Origin: Thiomonas sp. FB-Cd
GTDB taxonomy: Bacteria > Pseudomonadota > Gammaproteobacteria > Burkholderiales > Burkholderiaceae_C
Reading direction: 5' to 3'
DNA length: 64,000 nt
NCBI RefSeq assembly: GCF_000733775.1
Contig: NZ_JPOE01000002.1
Location: 806,001-870,000, forward strand
The stretch's first letter is position 1, and every line of letters begins with the position of its first letter. Positions 19,275 to 29,310 of this stretch are shown piece after piece. The position numbers and the translations under genes are program-made. The notes beneath the pieces were generated by a model. That model made no database searches. It saw only the letters and a list, made by a program, of their open reading frames with translations, and was not told where the DNA came from.

Positions 19275-19331
19275 GGAAAAACTCCTCTCGGGGCGCAACC
19301 ACCGCCGACGTCAGCGTGCATTGTGCCCCGA

Positions 19332-20507
19332 TCAATGCTTGAGGCCGTCAACCAGAGCCATGGCCCGCGCGCGTGCACGCCGGTCTGCCTCGAGGATGTC
19401 GTCGAGATTGCGGACCGCATCGACGTTGACTGCGTCGAGCGTTGCCGCATTCACCTGGTGGATATCGGTAAAGCGCATGCGCCGCTGCAAGAAGGCGCCG
19501 ACGGCCACTTCGTTGGCGGCGTTCAACACGGCGCAAGCGCCCATTGGCATCGACAGCGCCTGGTAAGCGAGTTGAAGCCCCGGGAAACGCACGGGATCGG
19601 GCTGTTCGAAATCCAGCCGCCCCACGCGGGCCAGATCCAGCCACGATACGCCAGATGCCATGCGCTGTGGATACGACAGGCCGTAGGCAATGGGTGTGCG
19701 CATGTCGGGCACCCCCATTTGCGCAACCACCGAACCGTCGTGATAGCAAACCATCGAGTGCACAATGCTTTGCGGATGGATGAGCACCCGGATCTGCTGC
19801 GGTCGCAGTCCGAACAGGTGGTGGGCCTCGATGACCTCCAGCGCTTTGTTCATCATCGTGGCGGAGTCCACCGAGATCTTGCGCCCCATGCTCCAGTTGG
19901 GATGGGCACACGCCGCATCCGGAGTGACATCGGGCAGCCTCGCAGGGTCTGCCTGACGGAACGGGCCGCCGGAGGCGGTGAGTGTGATTTCGCGCACGCT
20001 GTGGGCCCACTGCGCACAGTCATCCGGAAGACTCTGGAGGATTGCGCTATGTTCACTGTCAATGGGAATGAGCTTTCCGCCGCCCTCGCGCATGGCCTGC
20101 ATGAACAGCTCGCCCGCCACCACGAGAGATTCCTTGTTGGCCAGCAGAACACGCTTGCCCGCGCGCGCGGCAGCCAAGCCCGATGGCAGCCCTGCGGCGC
20201 CCACGATGGAGGCCATGACGATGTCGGTCTCAGGAGCCGCGGCAATGGCAACCTGGGCTGCCTCGCCCTGCAGCACTTCGGTCGCGCTGCCGTGCGTGCG
20301 CAGGGCCAGGCGCAGCCGGTTCGCCGCAGTCGCATCGCTCAGCACGGCATAACGCGGCTTGAAGCGCAGACACTGTGCCAGAAGGAGGTCGTCGCGCTGA
20401 TAGGCGCCAAGCGCGAAGACCTCGAACTGCTGGGGGTGCAAGGACAGCACCTCCAGCGTGCTGGAGCCGATGGAGCCGGTGGAACCCAGGATGGTGACGC
20501 GTTTCAT
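19332..20507 (-). CDS. dxr: 1-deoxy-D-xylulose 5-phosphate reductoisomerase
   Basis: Dxr rearranges and reduces DXP to MEP with NADPH, the committed step of the non-mevalonate isoprenoid pathway. The nucleotide-binding motif [14 protein letters not shown] is at residue 8. The metal and substrate residues lie in PIDSEHSAI and LTASGGPF, and the conserved [13 protein letters not shown] and [11 protein letters not shown] segments follow. The 391 residues match the usual length. It overlaps the cdsA end by 4 bases (ATGA), giving coupled translation with cdsA. Confidence 0.97.
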   Translation of the reverse strand: MKRVTILGSTGSIGSSTLEVLSLHPQQFEVFALGAYQRDDLLLAQCLRFKPRYAVLSDATAANRLRLALRTHGSATEVLQGEAAQVAIAAAPETDIVMASIVGAAGLPSGLAAARAGKRVLLANKESLVVAGELFMQAMREGGGKLIPIDSEHSAILQSLPDDCAQWAHSVREITLTASGGPFRQADPARLPDVTPDAACAHPNWSMGRKISVDSATMMNKALEVIEAHHLFGLRPQQIRVLIHPQSIVHSMVCYHDGSVVAQMGVPDMRTPIAYGLSYPQRMASGVSWLDLARVGRLDFEQPDPVRFPGLQLAYQALSMPMGACAVLNAANEVAVGAFLQRRMRFTDIHQVNAATLDAVNVDAVRNLDDILEADRRARARAMALVDGLKH

Positions 20508-21340
20508 GCAATCAAAAGAAGAAGGGCAATGGGCAGCAGAGGCAGCAAGGCATCGATGCGGTCAAGCACACCACCGTGACCGGGCAGCAGTCCGCTGCTG
20601 TCCTTCACGCCTGCGTGACGCTTGAGCAGCGACTCGAACAAGTCACCCATCACGGTCAAGGCAAGCAATGCCAGGGCGCAAACCAGGAGGATCGGCAGAC
20701 CCCAGTGATGACCGATACGCGAGAACAACGAGTCCGACAGTACAGGCCAAAGGGTACAGACAAGGGCGTAAAGCACGACAGCCACGGCGGCAGACCACAC
20801 TCCAGCCCAGGTCTTTCCCGGGCTGATGTGCGGGGCCAATTTCGCGCCGCCAAAGGCACGCCCGCCAAAATAGGCGGCCACGTCGGCAACCCAGGCCACG
20901 AGCAAAATCGAAAGCAGGAAACCCGCTCCGAAGTGGCGTGCCCGGATCAAGGCCAGCCAGGCGGCGAACATCACCACGAAGCCGAGCGCGCTCAGGACGG
21001 GCGGAGCTGACAGAGCGCGCGGCAATGCGGCCCTTGGAAGGCTTGAGGCCAGCAGCGCAGCCCAGGCGAAGGCCGAGAGCGTCAGCGCTCCCGTCAGCAG
21101 GCGCGATGACGGGGAGATGATGGACGCGCCGAAGAGCAGCGCTGCGGCGGCCACCAGCCACAACGCTGCCCATAGCAGGCACGCAAGGGGCTTGTGCCCT
21201 GCCAAGCGGGCCCACTCCCACATGGCAGCGCAGGCGAACAGGCCCGCCACCGCCGCGAAGACTGCTGCTGGCGCCAGAAATAGCGTAGGAAGCAGAACCG
21301 CCAGAAGAATCAGCGCGGTAATGACGCGTGTGCGCAGCAT
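20504..21340 (-). CDS. cdsA: Phosphatidate cytidylyltransferase
   Basis: CdsA makes CDP-diacylglycerol from phosphatidate and CTP, the branch point of phospholipid synthesis. It is an inner membrane protein with about eight hydrophobic segments over 278 residues. The C-terminal signature, [20 protein letters not shown] followed by VLDRIDAL, is complete, including the metal-binding Asp. It lies between uppS (27 bases upstream) and dxr (4-base overlap). Confidence 0.95.
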   Translation of the reverse strand: MLRTRVITALILLAVLLPTLFLAPAAVFAAVAGLFACAAMWEWARLAGHKPLACLLWAALWLVAAAALLFGASIISPSSRLLTGALTLSAFAWAALLASSLPRAALPRALSAPPVLSALGFVVMFAAWLALIRARHFGAGFLLSILLVAWVADVAAYFGGRAFGGAKLAPHISPGKTWAGVWSAAVAVVLYALVCTLWPVLSDSLFSRIGHHWGLPILLVCALALLALTVMGDLFESLLKRHAGVKDSSGLLPGHGGVLDRIDALLPLLPIALLLLIA

Positions 21341-21367
21341 GAACGATGGATGGCGCCGCCGGCCTCT

Positions 21368-22126
21368 TCAGGCCACGCGCAGCCCCGTGGCTTGCGCCTC
21401 GGGCTGTGGCGGCACCGAGCCGAACCGCCTCTCGCGCTGGGCGTAGTCGGCAATGGCCAGAGCAAGTGCCTTCTCGTCGAAGTCCGGCCAGAGTGCGTCG
21501 GTGAAATAGAACTCCGTGTAGGCAATTTGCCAAAGCAGAAAATTGCTGATGCGCCGCTCACCACCGGTGCGAATCAACAGATCCGGAGCCGGCATGTCGG
21601 CCAGGCACAGGTGCTGCGCCAGGGTTTGCTCGGTGATGGGGCCCCCACTGGCCTGCAGCGCCCGCATGGCCTGCACGATGTCCCACCGGCCACCATAGTT
21701 CAGCGCGACGTTGAGCACCAACGTCGTATTGGCGGCAGTGAGATCCTGCGCTTGCTGCATGAGTTCGCGCATGGGAGGCTCGAACGCCTCGCGGTCACCC
21801 ACGAAACGCAGCCGCACGCCTTGTGCAGCCAGCTCCCGGGTTTCACGCCGCAGCGCCTGCACGAACAGATCCATCAGGGCGCGCACCTCATCGGCAGGCC
21901 GGTTCCAGTTTTCCGACGAAAAGGCAAAGACGGTGAGGTAAGGCACGCCCTGGGCGATGCAGCCTCGCACCGTGCTTTTCAGCGCGTCGACTCCATATTT
22001 GTGCCCGGCCGTACGCGGAAGCAGCCGGCGAGTCGCCCAGCGGCCATTCCCATCCATGACCACTGCGATGTGGCGCAGTCCGGCCGGAGCCAGCTCACGT
22101 TTGGTCACTGTTCGTTTTGACGCCAC
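21368..22126 (-). CDS. uppS: (2Z,6E)-farnesyl diphosphate-specific undecaprenyl diphosphate synthase
   Basis: UppS extends farnesyl diphosphate to the C55 lipid carrier used for peptidoglycan and O-antigen. The GTG at 22126 is chosen because AAGGAGG lies 4 bases upstream; it gives 252 residues like E. coli UppS. The open frame runs further upstream without family similarity. Catalytic D25 is in [10 protein letters not shown], and the conserved [20 protein letters not shown] is near residue 190. It sits between frr and cdsA. Confidence 0.95.
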   Translation of the reverse strand: MASKRTVTKRELAPAGLRHIAVVMDGNGRWATRRLLPRTAGHKYGVDALKSTVRGCIAQGVPYLTVFAFSSENWNRPADEVRALMDLFVQALRRETRELAAQGVRLRFVGDREAFEPPMRELMQQAQDLTAANTTLVLNVALNYGGRWDIVQAMRALQASGGPITEQTLAQHLCLADMPAPDLLIRTGGERRISNFLLWQIAYTEFYFTDALWPDFDEKALALAIADYAQRERRFGSVPPQPEAQATGLRVA

Positions 22127-22208
22127 TATCCCTCCTTGGTCACACGTTCGCAACGCGCGCCATGCCACGCCAGCCCGCGTTGCGCCTGCACGCACCACGG
22201 ACCATCCG

Positions 22209-22231
22209 CTGACAAGCCACAGGCTTGTCAG
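22209..22231 (-). other. Perfect hairpin over the frr stop codon
   Basis: A 10-bp perfect stem (22209-22218 with 22222-22231) with a 3-base loop spans the end of frr. No T-run follows, so it is unlikely to be a full terminator. It could slow or process the mRNA between frr and uppS. Confidence 0.45.
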
Positions 22232-22788
22232 ACCGCCATGATCTCGACTTCCTTCTGGCTGACATGCTTGTCGATCTCCACGATGAAGCGATCGGTCATC
22301 TTTTGAATGTCGTCTTGCGCGCGACGCTCATCATCCTCGGATGCCTCTTTTGCTTTGACCAGATCCTTGAGCTGCTGGTTCGCGTCCCGTCGCAAATTGC
22401 GTACGGCAACCTTGGCGCCCTCACCTTCGTGTTTGATCAATTTGACCAGATCGCGCCTGCGCTCCTCGGTGAGGGCGGGCATGGGCACGCGGATGAGATC
22501 ACCCTGGCTTTGGGGGTTGAGCCCCAGATCCGATTCGCGAATGGCCTTTTCCACGGCCTGGGCCATTTTCTTTTCCCAAGGCTGCACACTAATGGTGCGC
22601 GCATCGAGCAAATTGACGTTGGCCACCTGATTGATGGGCATCATGGTGCCGTAATAGTCCACCATGACGTGATCCAGAAGTCCCGTGTGTGCGCGACCGG
22701 TGCGGACCTTTGTCAGGTCCGCGCGCAGGGCTTCCATGGATTTGAGCATCTTTTGCTCACAGGATTTCTTGATCTCGGCAATCGACAT
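22228..22788 (-). CDS. frr: Ribosome recycling factor
   Basis: RRF splits post-termination ribosomes with EF-G. The 186 residues form the expected L-shaped protein: a three-helix bundle with [26 protein letters not shown] near the start, then an inserted beta domain with NQVANV and ISVQPWEK. The C-terminal helix includes [18 protein letters not shown]. It follows pyrH by 27 bases in the standard tsf-pyrH-frr order. Confidence 0.97.
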   Translation of the reverse strand: MSIAEIKKSCEQKMLKSMEALRADLTKVRTGRAHTGLLDHVMVDYYGTMMPINQVANVNLLDARTISVQPWEKKMAQAVEKAIRESDLGLNPQSQGDLIRVPMPALTEERRRDLVKLIKHEGEGAKVAVRNLRRDANQQLKDLVKAKEASEDDERRAQDDIQKMTDRFIVEIDKHVSQKEVEIMAV

Positions 22789-22815
22789 GATCGTTCGGGA
22801 CTCCGGGGCTTGAAT

Positions 22816-23526
22816 TTACAGGTGCACGAGGGTGCCTTCAGGCTCGCCTTGCACGACACGCAGCAAAGCGCCAGGTTTGAAAATGCTGAACACGCGAATG
22901 GGCAAGCCCTGGTCGCGGCACAGCGCGAAAGCCGTCGCGTCCATCACCTGCAGGCGCTTGACGATGGCCTCGTCGAACGTGATGCTCGGATAGCGTGTGG
23001 CCTCCGGGTTGCGGGCGGGGTCGGCGGAGTAAATGCCATCCACCTTCGTGGCCTTCAGCATCACCTCGGCGCCGATTTCCGCTGCGCGCAGGGCAGCCGC
23101 TGTGTCGGTGGTGAAGAATGGGTTACCCGTTCCACCCGCGAAAATCACCAGCTTGCCCTCTTCCAGATATTGCAGCGCCTTCGGGCGGACATAGGATTCA
23201 ACCACCTGGTCGATGCTGATGGCGGACATCACGCGCGCGACAAGCCCGGCATGGCGCATGGCGTCGGCCAAGGCCAGGGAATTCATGACCGTGGCCAACA
23301 TGCCCATGTAATCGGCTGTGGCGCGGTCCATGCCGACCGCGCCCCCGGCCACGCCCCTGAATATGTTGCCGCCGCCGATAACGATGGCGACTTGCACCCC
23401 GCTGTGCACGACCTGGGCGATGTCCTCGACCATCTTCACGATGGTGGCGCGGTTGATGCCATAGGCATCATCGCCCATCAGAGCTTCACCCGAGAGTTTG
23501 AGTAAAACCCGCTTATAGCCGCTCAT
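22816..23526 (-). CDS. pyrH: UMP kinase
   Basis: PyrH phosphorylates UMP to UDP in pyrimidine synthesis; bacterial forms are hexameric and GTP-activated. The ATG at 23526 begins the family sequence [18 protein letters not shown] and gives 236 residues. The open frame extends upstream into tsf but is not conserved there. Conserved segments are [25 protein letters not shown] and [21 protein letters not shown]. It lies 46 bases after tsf. Confidence 0.97.
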   Translation of the reverse strand: MSGYKRVLLKLSGEALMGDDAYGINRATIVKMVEDIAQVVHSGVQVAIVIGGGNIFRGVAGGAVGMDRATADYMGMLATVMNSLALADAMRHAGLVARVMSAISIDQVVESYVRPKALQYLEEGKLVIFAGGTGNPFFTTDTAAALRAAEIGAEVMLKATKVDGIYSADPARNPEATRYPSITFDEAIVKRLQVMDATAFALCRDQGLPIRVFSIFKPGALLRVVQGEPEGTLVHL

Positions 23527-23572
23527 GCGTGGTGCCCCGCTTGTGTTGGTGAGTTGAGTCGGATGAAGCAGC

Positions 23573-24481
23573 TCAGTTCGCGCGGGCCGCGGCCATTTGC
23601 GCAGCCACCTCGTCGGCGAAATTCTCCGACTTTTTCTCAATGCCTTCACCGACGACGTACAGCGTGAAGCCGCTGACGGTGGTATTCGCCGCCTTGAGCA
23701 TCTGCTCAACCGTCTGCTTGTCATTCTTCACGAATGCCTGGTTGAACAACGAGACCTCCTTGAGGTACTTCTGCACGGAACCCTCGACGCGCTTGGCTAC
23801 GATTTCGGGAGGCTGGGTCGGTTTGCCCTCGGCGCGAGCCTTCTCAGCGTCTTCGGCTGCTTTCTGTGCGGCAATGGATCGCTCCGTCTCAATCAGCGCC
23901 GCGGGCACGTCGGCCGACGACAGTGCAACGGGCTTCATCGCGGCGACGTGCATGGCTACGTCTTTGGCTGCCACGTCGTCCCCGGTGTACTCCACCACGA
24001 CACCAATACGCGTGCCGTGCAGATAGCTGGCAAGTTTGGAGGTGCCTTCGAAGCGCTTGAAGCGTCGAATGGACATGTTTTCGCCGATCTTGCCGATAAG
24101 CACGGCGCGACGCGCCTCGACGGTCGTGCCATCCATGTCCAGCGCCGACAATGCGGCGACGTCGGCGGGGTTGCGCTGCGCCACCAGTTGCGCCAGCGCT
24201 TTGCCAAAGGCAAGGAAATCGTCGTTCTTGGCGACAAAGTCGGTCTCGCAGTTGATCTCGACCATGGCGCCAGTGGTGCCCTGGATGTCGATGGCGATGA
24301 TGCCTTCTGCGGTGACGCGCGAGGCGGCCTTGCTCGCCTTGCTGCCCAACTTGACGCGCAAGAGTTCCTCGGCGCGTGCCATATCGCCTTCCGCCTCGGT
24401 CAGCGCTTTTTTGCATTCCATCATGGGCGCGTCGGTCTTCGCGCGTAGTTCAGCGACCATGGATGCGGTGATTGCCGCCAT
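23573..24481 (-). CDS. tsf: Elongation factor Ts
   Basis: EF-Ts is the nucleotide exchange factor for EF-Tu. It begins [20 protein letters not shown], where the [12 protein letters not shown] core contacts EF-Tu, and includes [14 protein letters not shown] near residue 80. At 302 residues it is slightly longer than the E. coli protein. CAGGAG lies 6 bases before the ATG. It follows rpsB after 72 bases containing a hairpin that may reduce read-through. Confidence 0.97.
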   Translation of the reverse strand: MAAITASMVAELRAKTDAPMMECKKALTEAEGDMARAEELLRVKLGSKASKAASRVTAEGIIAIDIQGTTGAMVEINCETDFVAKNDDFLAFGKALAQLVAQRNPADVAALSALDMDGTTVEARRAVLIGKIGENMSIRRFKRFEGTSKLASYLHGTRIGVVVEYTGDDVAAKDVAMHVAAMKPVALSSADVPAALIETERSIAAQKAAEDAEKARAEGKPTQPPEIVAKRVEGSVQKYLKEVSLFNQAFVKNDKQTVEQMLKAANTTVSGFTLYVVGEGIEKKSENFADEVAAQMAAARAN

Positions 24482-24503
24482 ATTGCTCTCCTGGATTGAA
24501 GAA

Positions 24504-24523
24504 GGGGGCTGTGAACAGCCCCC
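24504..24523 (-). terminator. Attenuator-like hairpin between rpsB and tsf
   Basis: A perfect 8-bp stem of G and C (24504-24511 with 24516-24523) with a TGAA loop lies in the 72-base rpsB-tsf gap. On the minus strand it is followed by a short pyrimidine stretch (TTCTTC), not a full T-run. A partial terminator between these genes is known in E. coli, so an attenuator is plausible. Confidence 0.5.
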
Positions 24524-24553
24524 TCGGTATGTCAGAAAAAAACTGGGACCTGC

Positions 24554-25312
24554 TCAGGCGGCGTGCGTCTCATCTTGCACTTCGACAAATTCGCTGGATT
24601 CCTCGCCAGACGTCTGCACGACCTCGTGCAACGCATCGTTCTTGCCTTCGAGGATGGCATCCGCCATGTCGCGGCAGTACAGCGTCACGGCCTTGCCCGA
24701 GTCATCATTGCCCGGGATCACGTGATCAATGCCGATGGGCGAATGGTTGGTATCGACCACGCCAATGATGGGAATGCCCAGCATGTGCGCCTCGGCAACG
24801 GCGATCTTGTGGTAGCCCACGTCGATGATGAACAACGCGTCGGGCAAGGCGGCCATGTCCTGGATGCCGCCAATGGATTTCTCCAACTTGTCCAGTTCGC
24901 GCTGGAACATGAGCTGTTCCTTCTTGGTCATGTGCTCCAGCGCACCTTCGGCGGCCTGCGCCTGCATGTCCTTGAGCTTCTTGATGGACCCCTTGACGGT
25001 CTTGAAATTCGTCAACATGCCGCCGAGCCAGCGCTCATTGACATAAGGCATGCCGCAGCGGTCGGCTTCGGCCTGGACGATTTCCCCGGCCTGACGCTTG
25101 GTTCCGACAAACAGGATGGTGCCGCGACGCGCTGCCATCTGGCGGGCATACTTGCATGCGTCCTGGAACATTGGCAACGTCTTTTCGAGGTTGACAATGT
25201 GAATCTTGTTGCGATGGCCAAAAATATACGGTGCCATCTTGGGGTTCCAGAAACGGGTTTGGTGACCGAAGTGCACCCCCGCTTCCAGCATTTCACGCAT
25301 TGAGACTGACAT
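24554..25312 (-). CDS. rpsB: 30S ribosomal protein uS2
   Basis: uS2 is a late-assembling small-subunit protein. It begins [24 protein letters not shown] and contains [16 protein letters not shown] and the conserved [14 protein letters not shown] segment. It has 252 residues with an acidic C-terminal tail. It is the first gene of the long minus-strand superoperon; its promoter should lie in the 288 bases upstream. Confidence 0.97.
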   Translation of the reverse strand: MSVSMREMLEAGVHFGHQTRFWNPKMAPYIFGHRNKIHIVNLEKTLPMFQDACKYARQMAARRGTILFVGTKRQAGEIVQAEADRCGMPYVNERWLGGMLTNFKTVKGSIKKLKDMQAQAAEGALEHMTKKEQLMFQRELDKLEKSIGGIQDMAALPDALFIIDVGYHKIAVAEAHMLGIPIIGVVDTNHSPIGIDHVIPGNDDSGKAVTLYCRDMADAILEGKNDALHEVVQTSGEESSEFVEVQDETHAA

Positions 25313-25600
25313 GGTTCGTCCTAGGTTGGGTCTGAAATCTGGCCAGAACCCTGGGGAGCCGGTCTAGTACGCGCGGGGGCGCACATCGAACCGTTGGCTC
25401 CTTCGAGCACCTGGTAAGGCCAGTTTGCGATTGTTTCCACCGCGCAGACCGCCCTCGGGCGTCCTGCGGTAAAGCGAAACCCGCTCATTATATCGACAGC
25501 GCGCGGCGCGTCCCATACCCCGCACCGTTCCCCTTCCCCGTCCGCGCCCCGCTATGCTTTCGGCCCAGATCCTGGTTCCGAACCTCAAGCCCACTCAGCC
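25313..25600 (-). promoter_or_regulatory. rpsB promoter and leader region
   Basis: This 288-base gap lies between the divergent rpsB and DUF3422 genes. On the minus strand a perfect TATAAT is at 25492-25487, which would give a leader of about 170 bases. The -35 region is not close to consensus, so the exact promoter is tentative. A long rpsB leader could allow control by uS2, as in E. coli, but I could not show a conserved structure. Confidence 0.4.
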
Positions 25601-26884
25601 ATGCACGAATACGCGCTGCGCCAGCAGTTGCACAACGAAATCCACGCGCGACCCTATGAGCGCCTGGTCACGCCCCTGCAAATCAGTCACATGGCCTTCT
25701 TGGCCGATGCCCAGCAACAGGCGCAGGCGCATGCGCACCTGTGCAAGCTTCTGAGCGACCAGCAGTTGCCGCTGCCCTCGCAGGATAGTGGCTTTTACGT
25801 CGCGGACATTGGCGCCGTGCGCCTGCGCTGGGAGCGGCATGGCGAATTCACGTCCTACACGTTCATGCGCCAGGGTCTGCCGGAGGCTGTGCCGTCATGG
25901 TTCGATCAGTGCGCCTGCTCGGCAATCTCGAGCGCATGGCGCCAGAGCATTCCGGGCGAGCTCCTCAGTGCCAACCATATCGCGTTGTTGCCGGATCATA
26001 CCGAGGCGCATTGGCCGCAACCGGAGCTTGATGCCGCGTTGGATGCGGAGGCGCTGGTGGCGTCCGAGGTGGCTGATGGCCAGGCGCGGGTGTACACCGA
26101 TTTGCGCATCCACGCCGACGGTTTTGCGCGGTTTGTCGTCCTCAGCCGCGCCATGTCGCCCCGGCGGCGGGGACGGCTGACCCAGCGTCTGCTCGAGATC
26201 GAGACCTACCGCATGTTGTCGCTGCTCGCGCTGCCGGCAGCGCGGGAGATGACGCCGCTGCTGGCCCAGTATGAAGTGGAGTTGGCGCAGGTCATGGATG
26301 CGATTCACGCCAGCCAATCCGAGCGTGACCGCCCGACGCTGGATCGGCTGTCACAACTTGCCTCCATCGTGGAGAGCCGCTACGCCCAACACCATGCGCG
26401 CTTTAACGCATCGAGCGCGTATTACGACCTTGTGAACCGCCGGATCGCCGATCTGCACGAGCAGCAGTTTGGCGGGCTGCAGACGATCGGACAGTTCATG
26501 GACCGACGCTTGGCCCCTGCGATGCAGACGTGCGCCCACGCCGTCCGGCGCATGCAGGGCTTGTCTGAACGCATCTCGCGCTGCAGCAACCTCCTGCGTA
26601 CACGCGTCGAGGTTCAGGTGCAGCAGCAAAATCGCGAATTGCTTGCGTCCATGAATCGGCGCCAATACCTGCAATTGCGTTTGCAACAAACGGTCGAGGG
26701 GCTGTCAGTTGCCGCCATCACGTATTACGCCTCGTCACTGGTCGGTCACATGTTCGAGGCTGCGCATGCGTGGTTGCATATCGACGCCGGCATTGCCCAA
26801 GGCTGGTCGATACCCCTGATCGCCCTGGGCGTTTGGCTGGGGTTGCGGCGAGCCCATCAGCGTTTGGCCAAGCTCGATCGTTGA
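25601..26884 (+). CDS. DUF3422 family protein, C-terminal membrane anchor
   Basis: The 427-residue protein begins MHEYALRQQLHNEIHARPYERL, the typical start of the DUF3422 family, whose function is unknown. Further family-like segments are FTSYTFMRQGLPEAVPSWFD near residue 85 and GFARFVVLSRAMSPRRRGRLTQRLLEIETYR near residue 175. The middle is helical and probably coiled-coil (residues about 225-375). The C-terminus has hydrophobic stretches AAITYYASSLVGHMFEA and WSIPLIALGVWLGL, which suggest an inner membrane anchor with most of the protein in the cytoplasm. The ATG lacks a clear ribosome-binding site. It is convergent with the DUF1631 gene. Confidence 0.8.
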   Translation: MHEYALRQQLHNEIHARPYERLVTPLQISHMAFLADAQQQAQAHAHLCKLLSDQQLPLPSQDSGFYVADIGAVRLRWERHGEFTSYTFMRQGLPEAVPSWFDQCACSAISSAWRQSIPGELLSANHIALLPDHTEAHWPQPELDAALDAEALVASEVADGQARVYTDLRIHADGFARFVVLSRAMSPRRRGRLTQRLLEIETYRMLSLLALPAAREMTPLLAQYEVELAQVMDAIHASQSERDRPTLDRLSQLASIVESRYAQHHARFNASSAYYDLVNRRIADLHEQQFGGLQTIGQFMDRRLAPAMQTCAHAVRRMQGLSERISRCSNLLRTRVEVQVQQQNRELLASMNRRQYLQLRLQQTVEGLSVAAITYYASSLVGHMFEAAHAWLHIDAGIAQGWSIPLIALGVWLGLRRAHQRLAKLDR

Positions 26885-26910
26885 ACGCCCCGCCGTTGCG
26901 CCCGTTCCCG

Positions 26911-29133
26911 TCAAGTCAAGCTGCGCGAACGGTGGTGCGTAGCCTTGCCGATGTCTTGAACCGCGCCGTCGATGAACGCCTGAGGTTGCATCGGCAGGAT
27001 CTGCTCGCTCCTGAGCAATCGCTCAAATGCGCGCCGTGTCAGAGAATGCGCCTGCCCGCCCACGCGGCTCGTGAACATGAACAGCAATCCCTGCGGGCTT
27101 CGCCAGGTCAATTGCGCCGACGTCCACTGGCCCTGCAGATTCCAGAGCACCCAGTCGCTTTCATGCAGGGCGTCGATGAATGCCTGCGGATCGTCCATGG
27201 CGCGCGATTGCGCCGGCCCCGCCGAGCCTGAAGGGGTGGCACCGGATGGCAAAGGATCCTCGGGCGGCCGCAGCGCTTCGGGGCGGCCCGGATCTCCCTG
27301 ATTGTTGTTCGGGGCTGGAGCGTTTGCAGACGTGCCGATAGCCTCTGGCGCCGGCACGTGGCCCATCGAAGGCGGCAGATCGCCGGCGTCTTGCAGCACC
27401 AGATCATCCAGTGGCTCGATTGATGGCACGCCACCCGCACCGCGAATGGCTTGCGCGTGGGTACGCATCAGGTTTGAGAAGAAGGAAGCGCACTGTGCCT
27501 GCGGCCACTCGATCAACGATAGTCCCGCATGCAGCTGTCGCACGAGGCCCGGAAGCTGCTCCAGCAACGCCTTGCGCTCTGTCTCGGAAGCCTTCGCCTG
27601 CACGCTTTCCAGCAAATCCTGGCCGCACTGTCGGTAGGCGCGCGTCGCGTGCCCTTCTTCGCCGTTGCAAAGGGTCGACTCAACCAGAACTGCAGTCCAG
27701 GGCCCACGCATGAAATCCACCAAATACGGGTCGATATCCCGATGTTCGAGCTGGCGCAAGGTCTCGCGCCCCAGCGCGTCGCGCAGTGCCGCACGTTGGG
27801 CCAATTCCTGCGCCTTGTCGGCGGCTTTCGGGCTGGCCGCCCGGCCTCGGGCGACCCATTCGTGCAGACGTTCAAGCGCTTGCGCGTAGACGTCTTCGCT
27901 TTCACGACTGGAGCGAACGATGACGGCCACCTGAGCATTCAGCCAGTCGAGGAAGCCACTGGCTGCAGCCTCATCGGCCGTGGCGTAGTCGGCGCTGACG
28001 CTCGCGATCCGGTTCATGAGGCGACGCGCGGCATGTTCGGGTGAGCTGAGCACGCCCGCATCCAAAAGAGCCAGCCGCAGCACAGGCACTTGCAGGCGTC
28101 CCAGCGCGATGCGCACCTGCGGGTGCAGCCGCGGATCGGCCAGCGTATGGTCAAACATCAATGCCACTGCGTCGATGATCAAGCGGTCCAGCAGTCCACT
28201 GGTTGCGTCCTGCAATTCCTGGCGGTGGGCCTGGATGATGTTGAGCGGCGGGGCCTTCACGCCGCCCTCCGAGCCGGTAGACAAGAAGGCATCGCCCGCA
28301 TCCTGGCGGCTGGCTTGAGTCATCCGATCAAGGACAGCTCGCAACGAGGTCGTTTGGCCGGTTTGCGTGGCCGGCGCCTTGAGGTCGGAGGCTGGCCCGG
28401 GCAGCGACGCCGGGTTGGCTAACCCTTGCTGCTGGTCCGGTATTGCGCCCGGCCCCGGCGCCTGCGCGGCGTCGGCGCGCCCCGCGGTGTCGGCGGCCGC
28501 CGCGCCTGGAGGATTGCCACGCAGGCTCTCCCTGGCTGCTTCAAGGCGTTCGTTGTAGGCACCGTACATCACCTTCAGCGCATCGGCCATGGCCACACCG
28601 AAGGCACCCAGCAGCGCCTCCCGGGTTTCAAGGTCCACATCCAGGCTCTTCAACGCCTGGTGCAACGTGCGCGCAAAGAGCTCGGGACGCAAGGGATTGG
28701 CAGGCGTCGCGCCACGATCGACCGTGGATCCCTGGGGCAACAGCGACTCCATGCGTGAGTCAAGCTCGCGAAGCTCCCACTCGGTGCCCGACTCGATCAT
28801 GAGCATGAGCTGCGAGACCTCCACGTCCTCCCACAGCGTATCGTCATCCTCGAGCTGCAATCCGGCCGAATCGGCTTGTCCAGCCGGCTTGCCCAGCATG
28901 CTCGGCTGCAGAAGCGTGTCGAAGCTTTGGACGCAAGCCCGCACCAGATCGACCTCAACCCGGCGCAGGACCGTCAAATAATCTGCGTAGCGCTTCCTGT
29001 CGCGGCTGCTCAAGGCCGATTCGGCATGGGCTTGAAACGTCTCCAAAACCTGCCTCGTGACTCCGCGGAACAATCCATCTGAGTCGTTGCGCGCGGCATC
29101 AATGCATTTTTGGTAGACGTCGATTTGCGCCAT
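26911..29133 (-). CDS. DUF1631 family protein
   Basis: This is a large, mainly helical cytoplasmic protein of the DUF1631 family, function unknown. The ATG at 29133 (MAQIDVYQKCIDAARNDSDG) gives 740 residues; a TTG at 29172 would add 13, and neither has a good ribosome-binding site. The N-terminal part holds RKRYADYLTVLRRVEVDLVRAC. A low-complexity linker rich in Ala, Gly and Pro follows near residues 225-265. A helical middle includes IIDAVALMFDHTLADPRLHP, and a second Pro/Asn/Gly linker runs near 610-660. The short C-terminal domain (LFMFTSRVGGQAHSLTRRAF) looks PilZ-like. No signal peptide or membrane segment is seen. Confidence 0.75.
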   Translation of the reverse strand: MAQIDVYQKCIDAARNDSDGLFRGVTRQVLETFQAHAESALSSRDRKRYADYLTVLRRVEVDLVRACVQSFDTLLQPSMLGKPAGQADSAGLQLEDDDTLWEDVEVSQLMLMIESGTEWELRELDSRMESLLPQGSTVDRGATPANPLRPELFARTLHQALKSLDVDLETREALLGAFGVAMADALKVMYGAYNERLEAARESLRGNPPGAAAADTAGRADAAQAPGPGAIPDQQQGLANPASLPGPASDLKAPATQTGQTTSLRAVLDRMTQASRQDAGDAFLSTGSEGGVKAPPLNIIQAHRQELQDATSGLLDRLIIDAVALMFDHTLADPRLHPQVRIALGRLQVPVLRLALLDAGVLSSPEHAARRLMNRIASVSADYATADEAAASGFLDWLNAQVAVIVRSSRESEDVYAQALERLHEWVARGRAASPKAADKAQELAQRAALRDALGRETLRQLEHRDIDPYLVDFMRGPWTAVLVESTLCNGEEGHATRAYRQCGQDLLESVQAKASETERKALLEQLPGLVRQLHAGLSLIEWPQAQCASFFSNLMRTHAQAIRGAGGVPSIEPLDDLVLQDAGDLPPSMGHVPAPEAIGTSANAPAPNNNQGDPGRPEALRPPEDPLPSGATPSGSAGPAQSRAMDDPQAFIDALHESDWVLWNLQGQWTSAQLTWRSPQGLLFMFTSRVGGQAHSLTRRAFERLLRSEQILPMQPQAFIDGAVQDIGKATHHRSRSLT

Positions 29134-29310
29134 GGCAGTAGCGTGAGAAAGTTTTGCCGGATTCGCTTGCAATCACCGGGACATAGGACGTGCCCGATTC
29201 GCGTGCCTCGCCCACTATAGGGCCGACGCGCACAGTTCTCAATCGTCCGGCCGCATTCGGGCGCGTAGTGGCGCGGCGGCACGACACTTGCCGCCTGTTG
29301 CGCACGGCGC

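Noticed and set aside
17871..20579. 902-codon plus-strand open frame
   Set aside because: It is fully antisense to rseP and dxr, whose motifs are unambiguous. Long antisense frames are common in GC-rich genes; no ribosome-binding site or motif is seen.
22225..23505. 426-codon plus-strand open frame
   Set aside because: Antisense to pyrH and frr; composition is that of a complement shadow.
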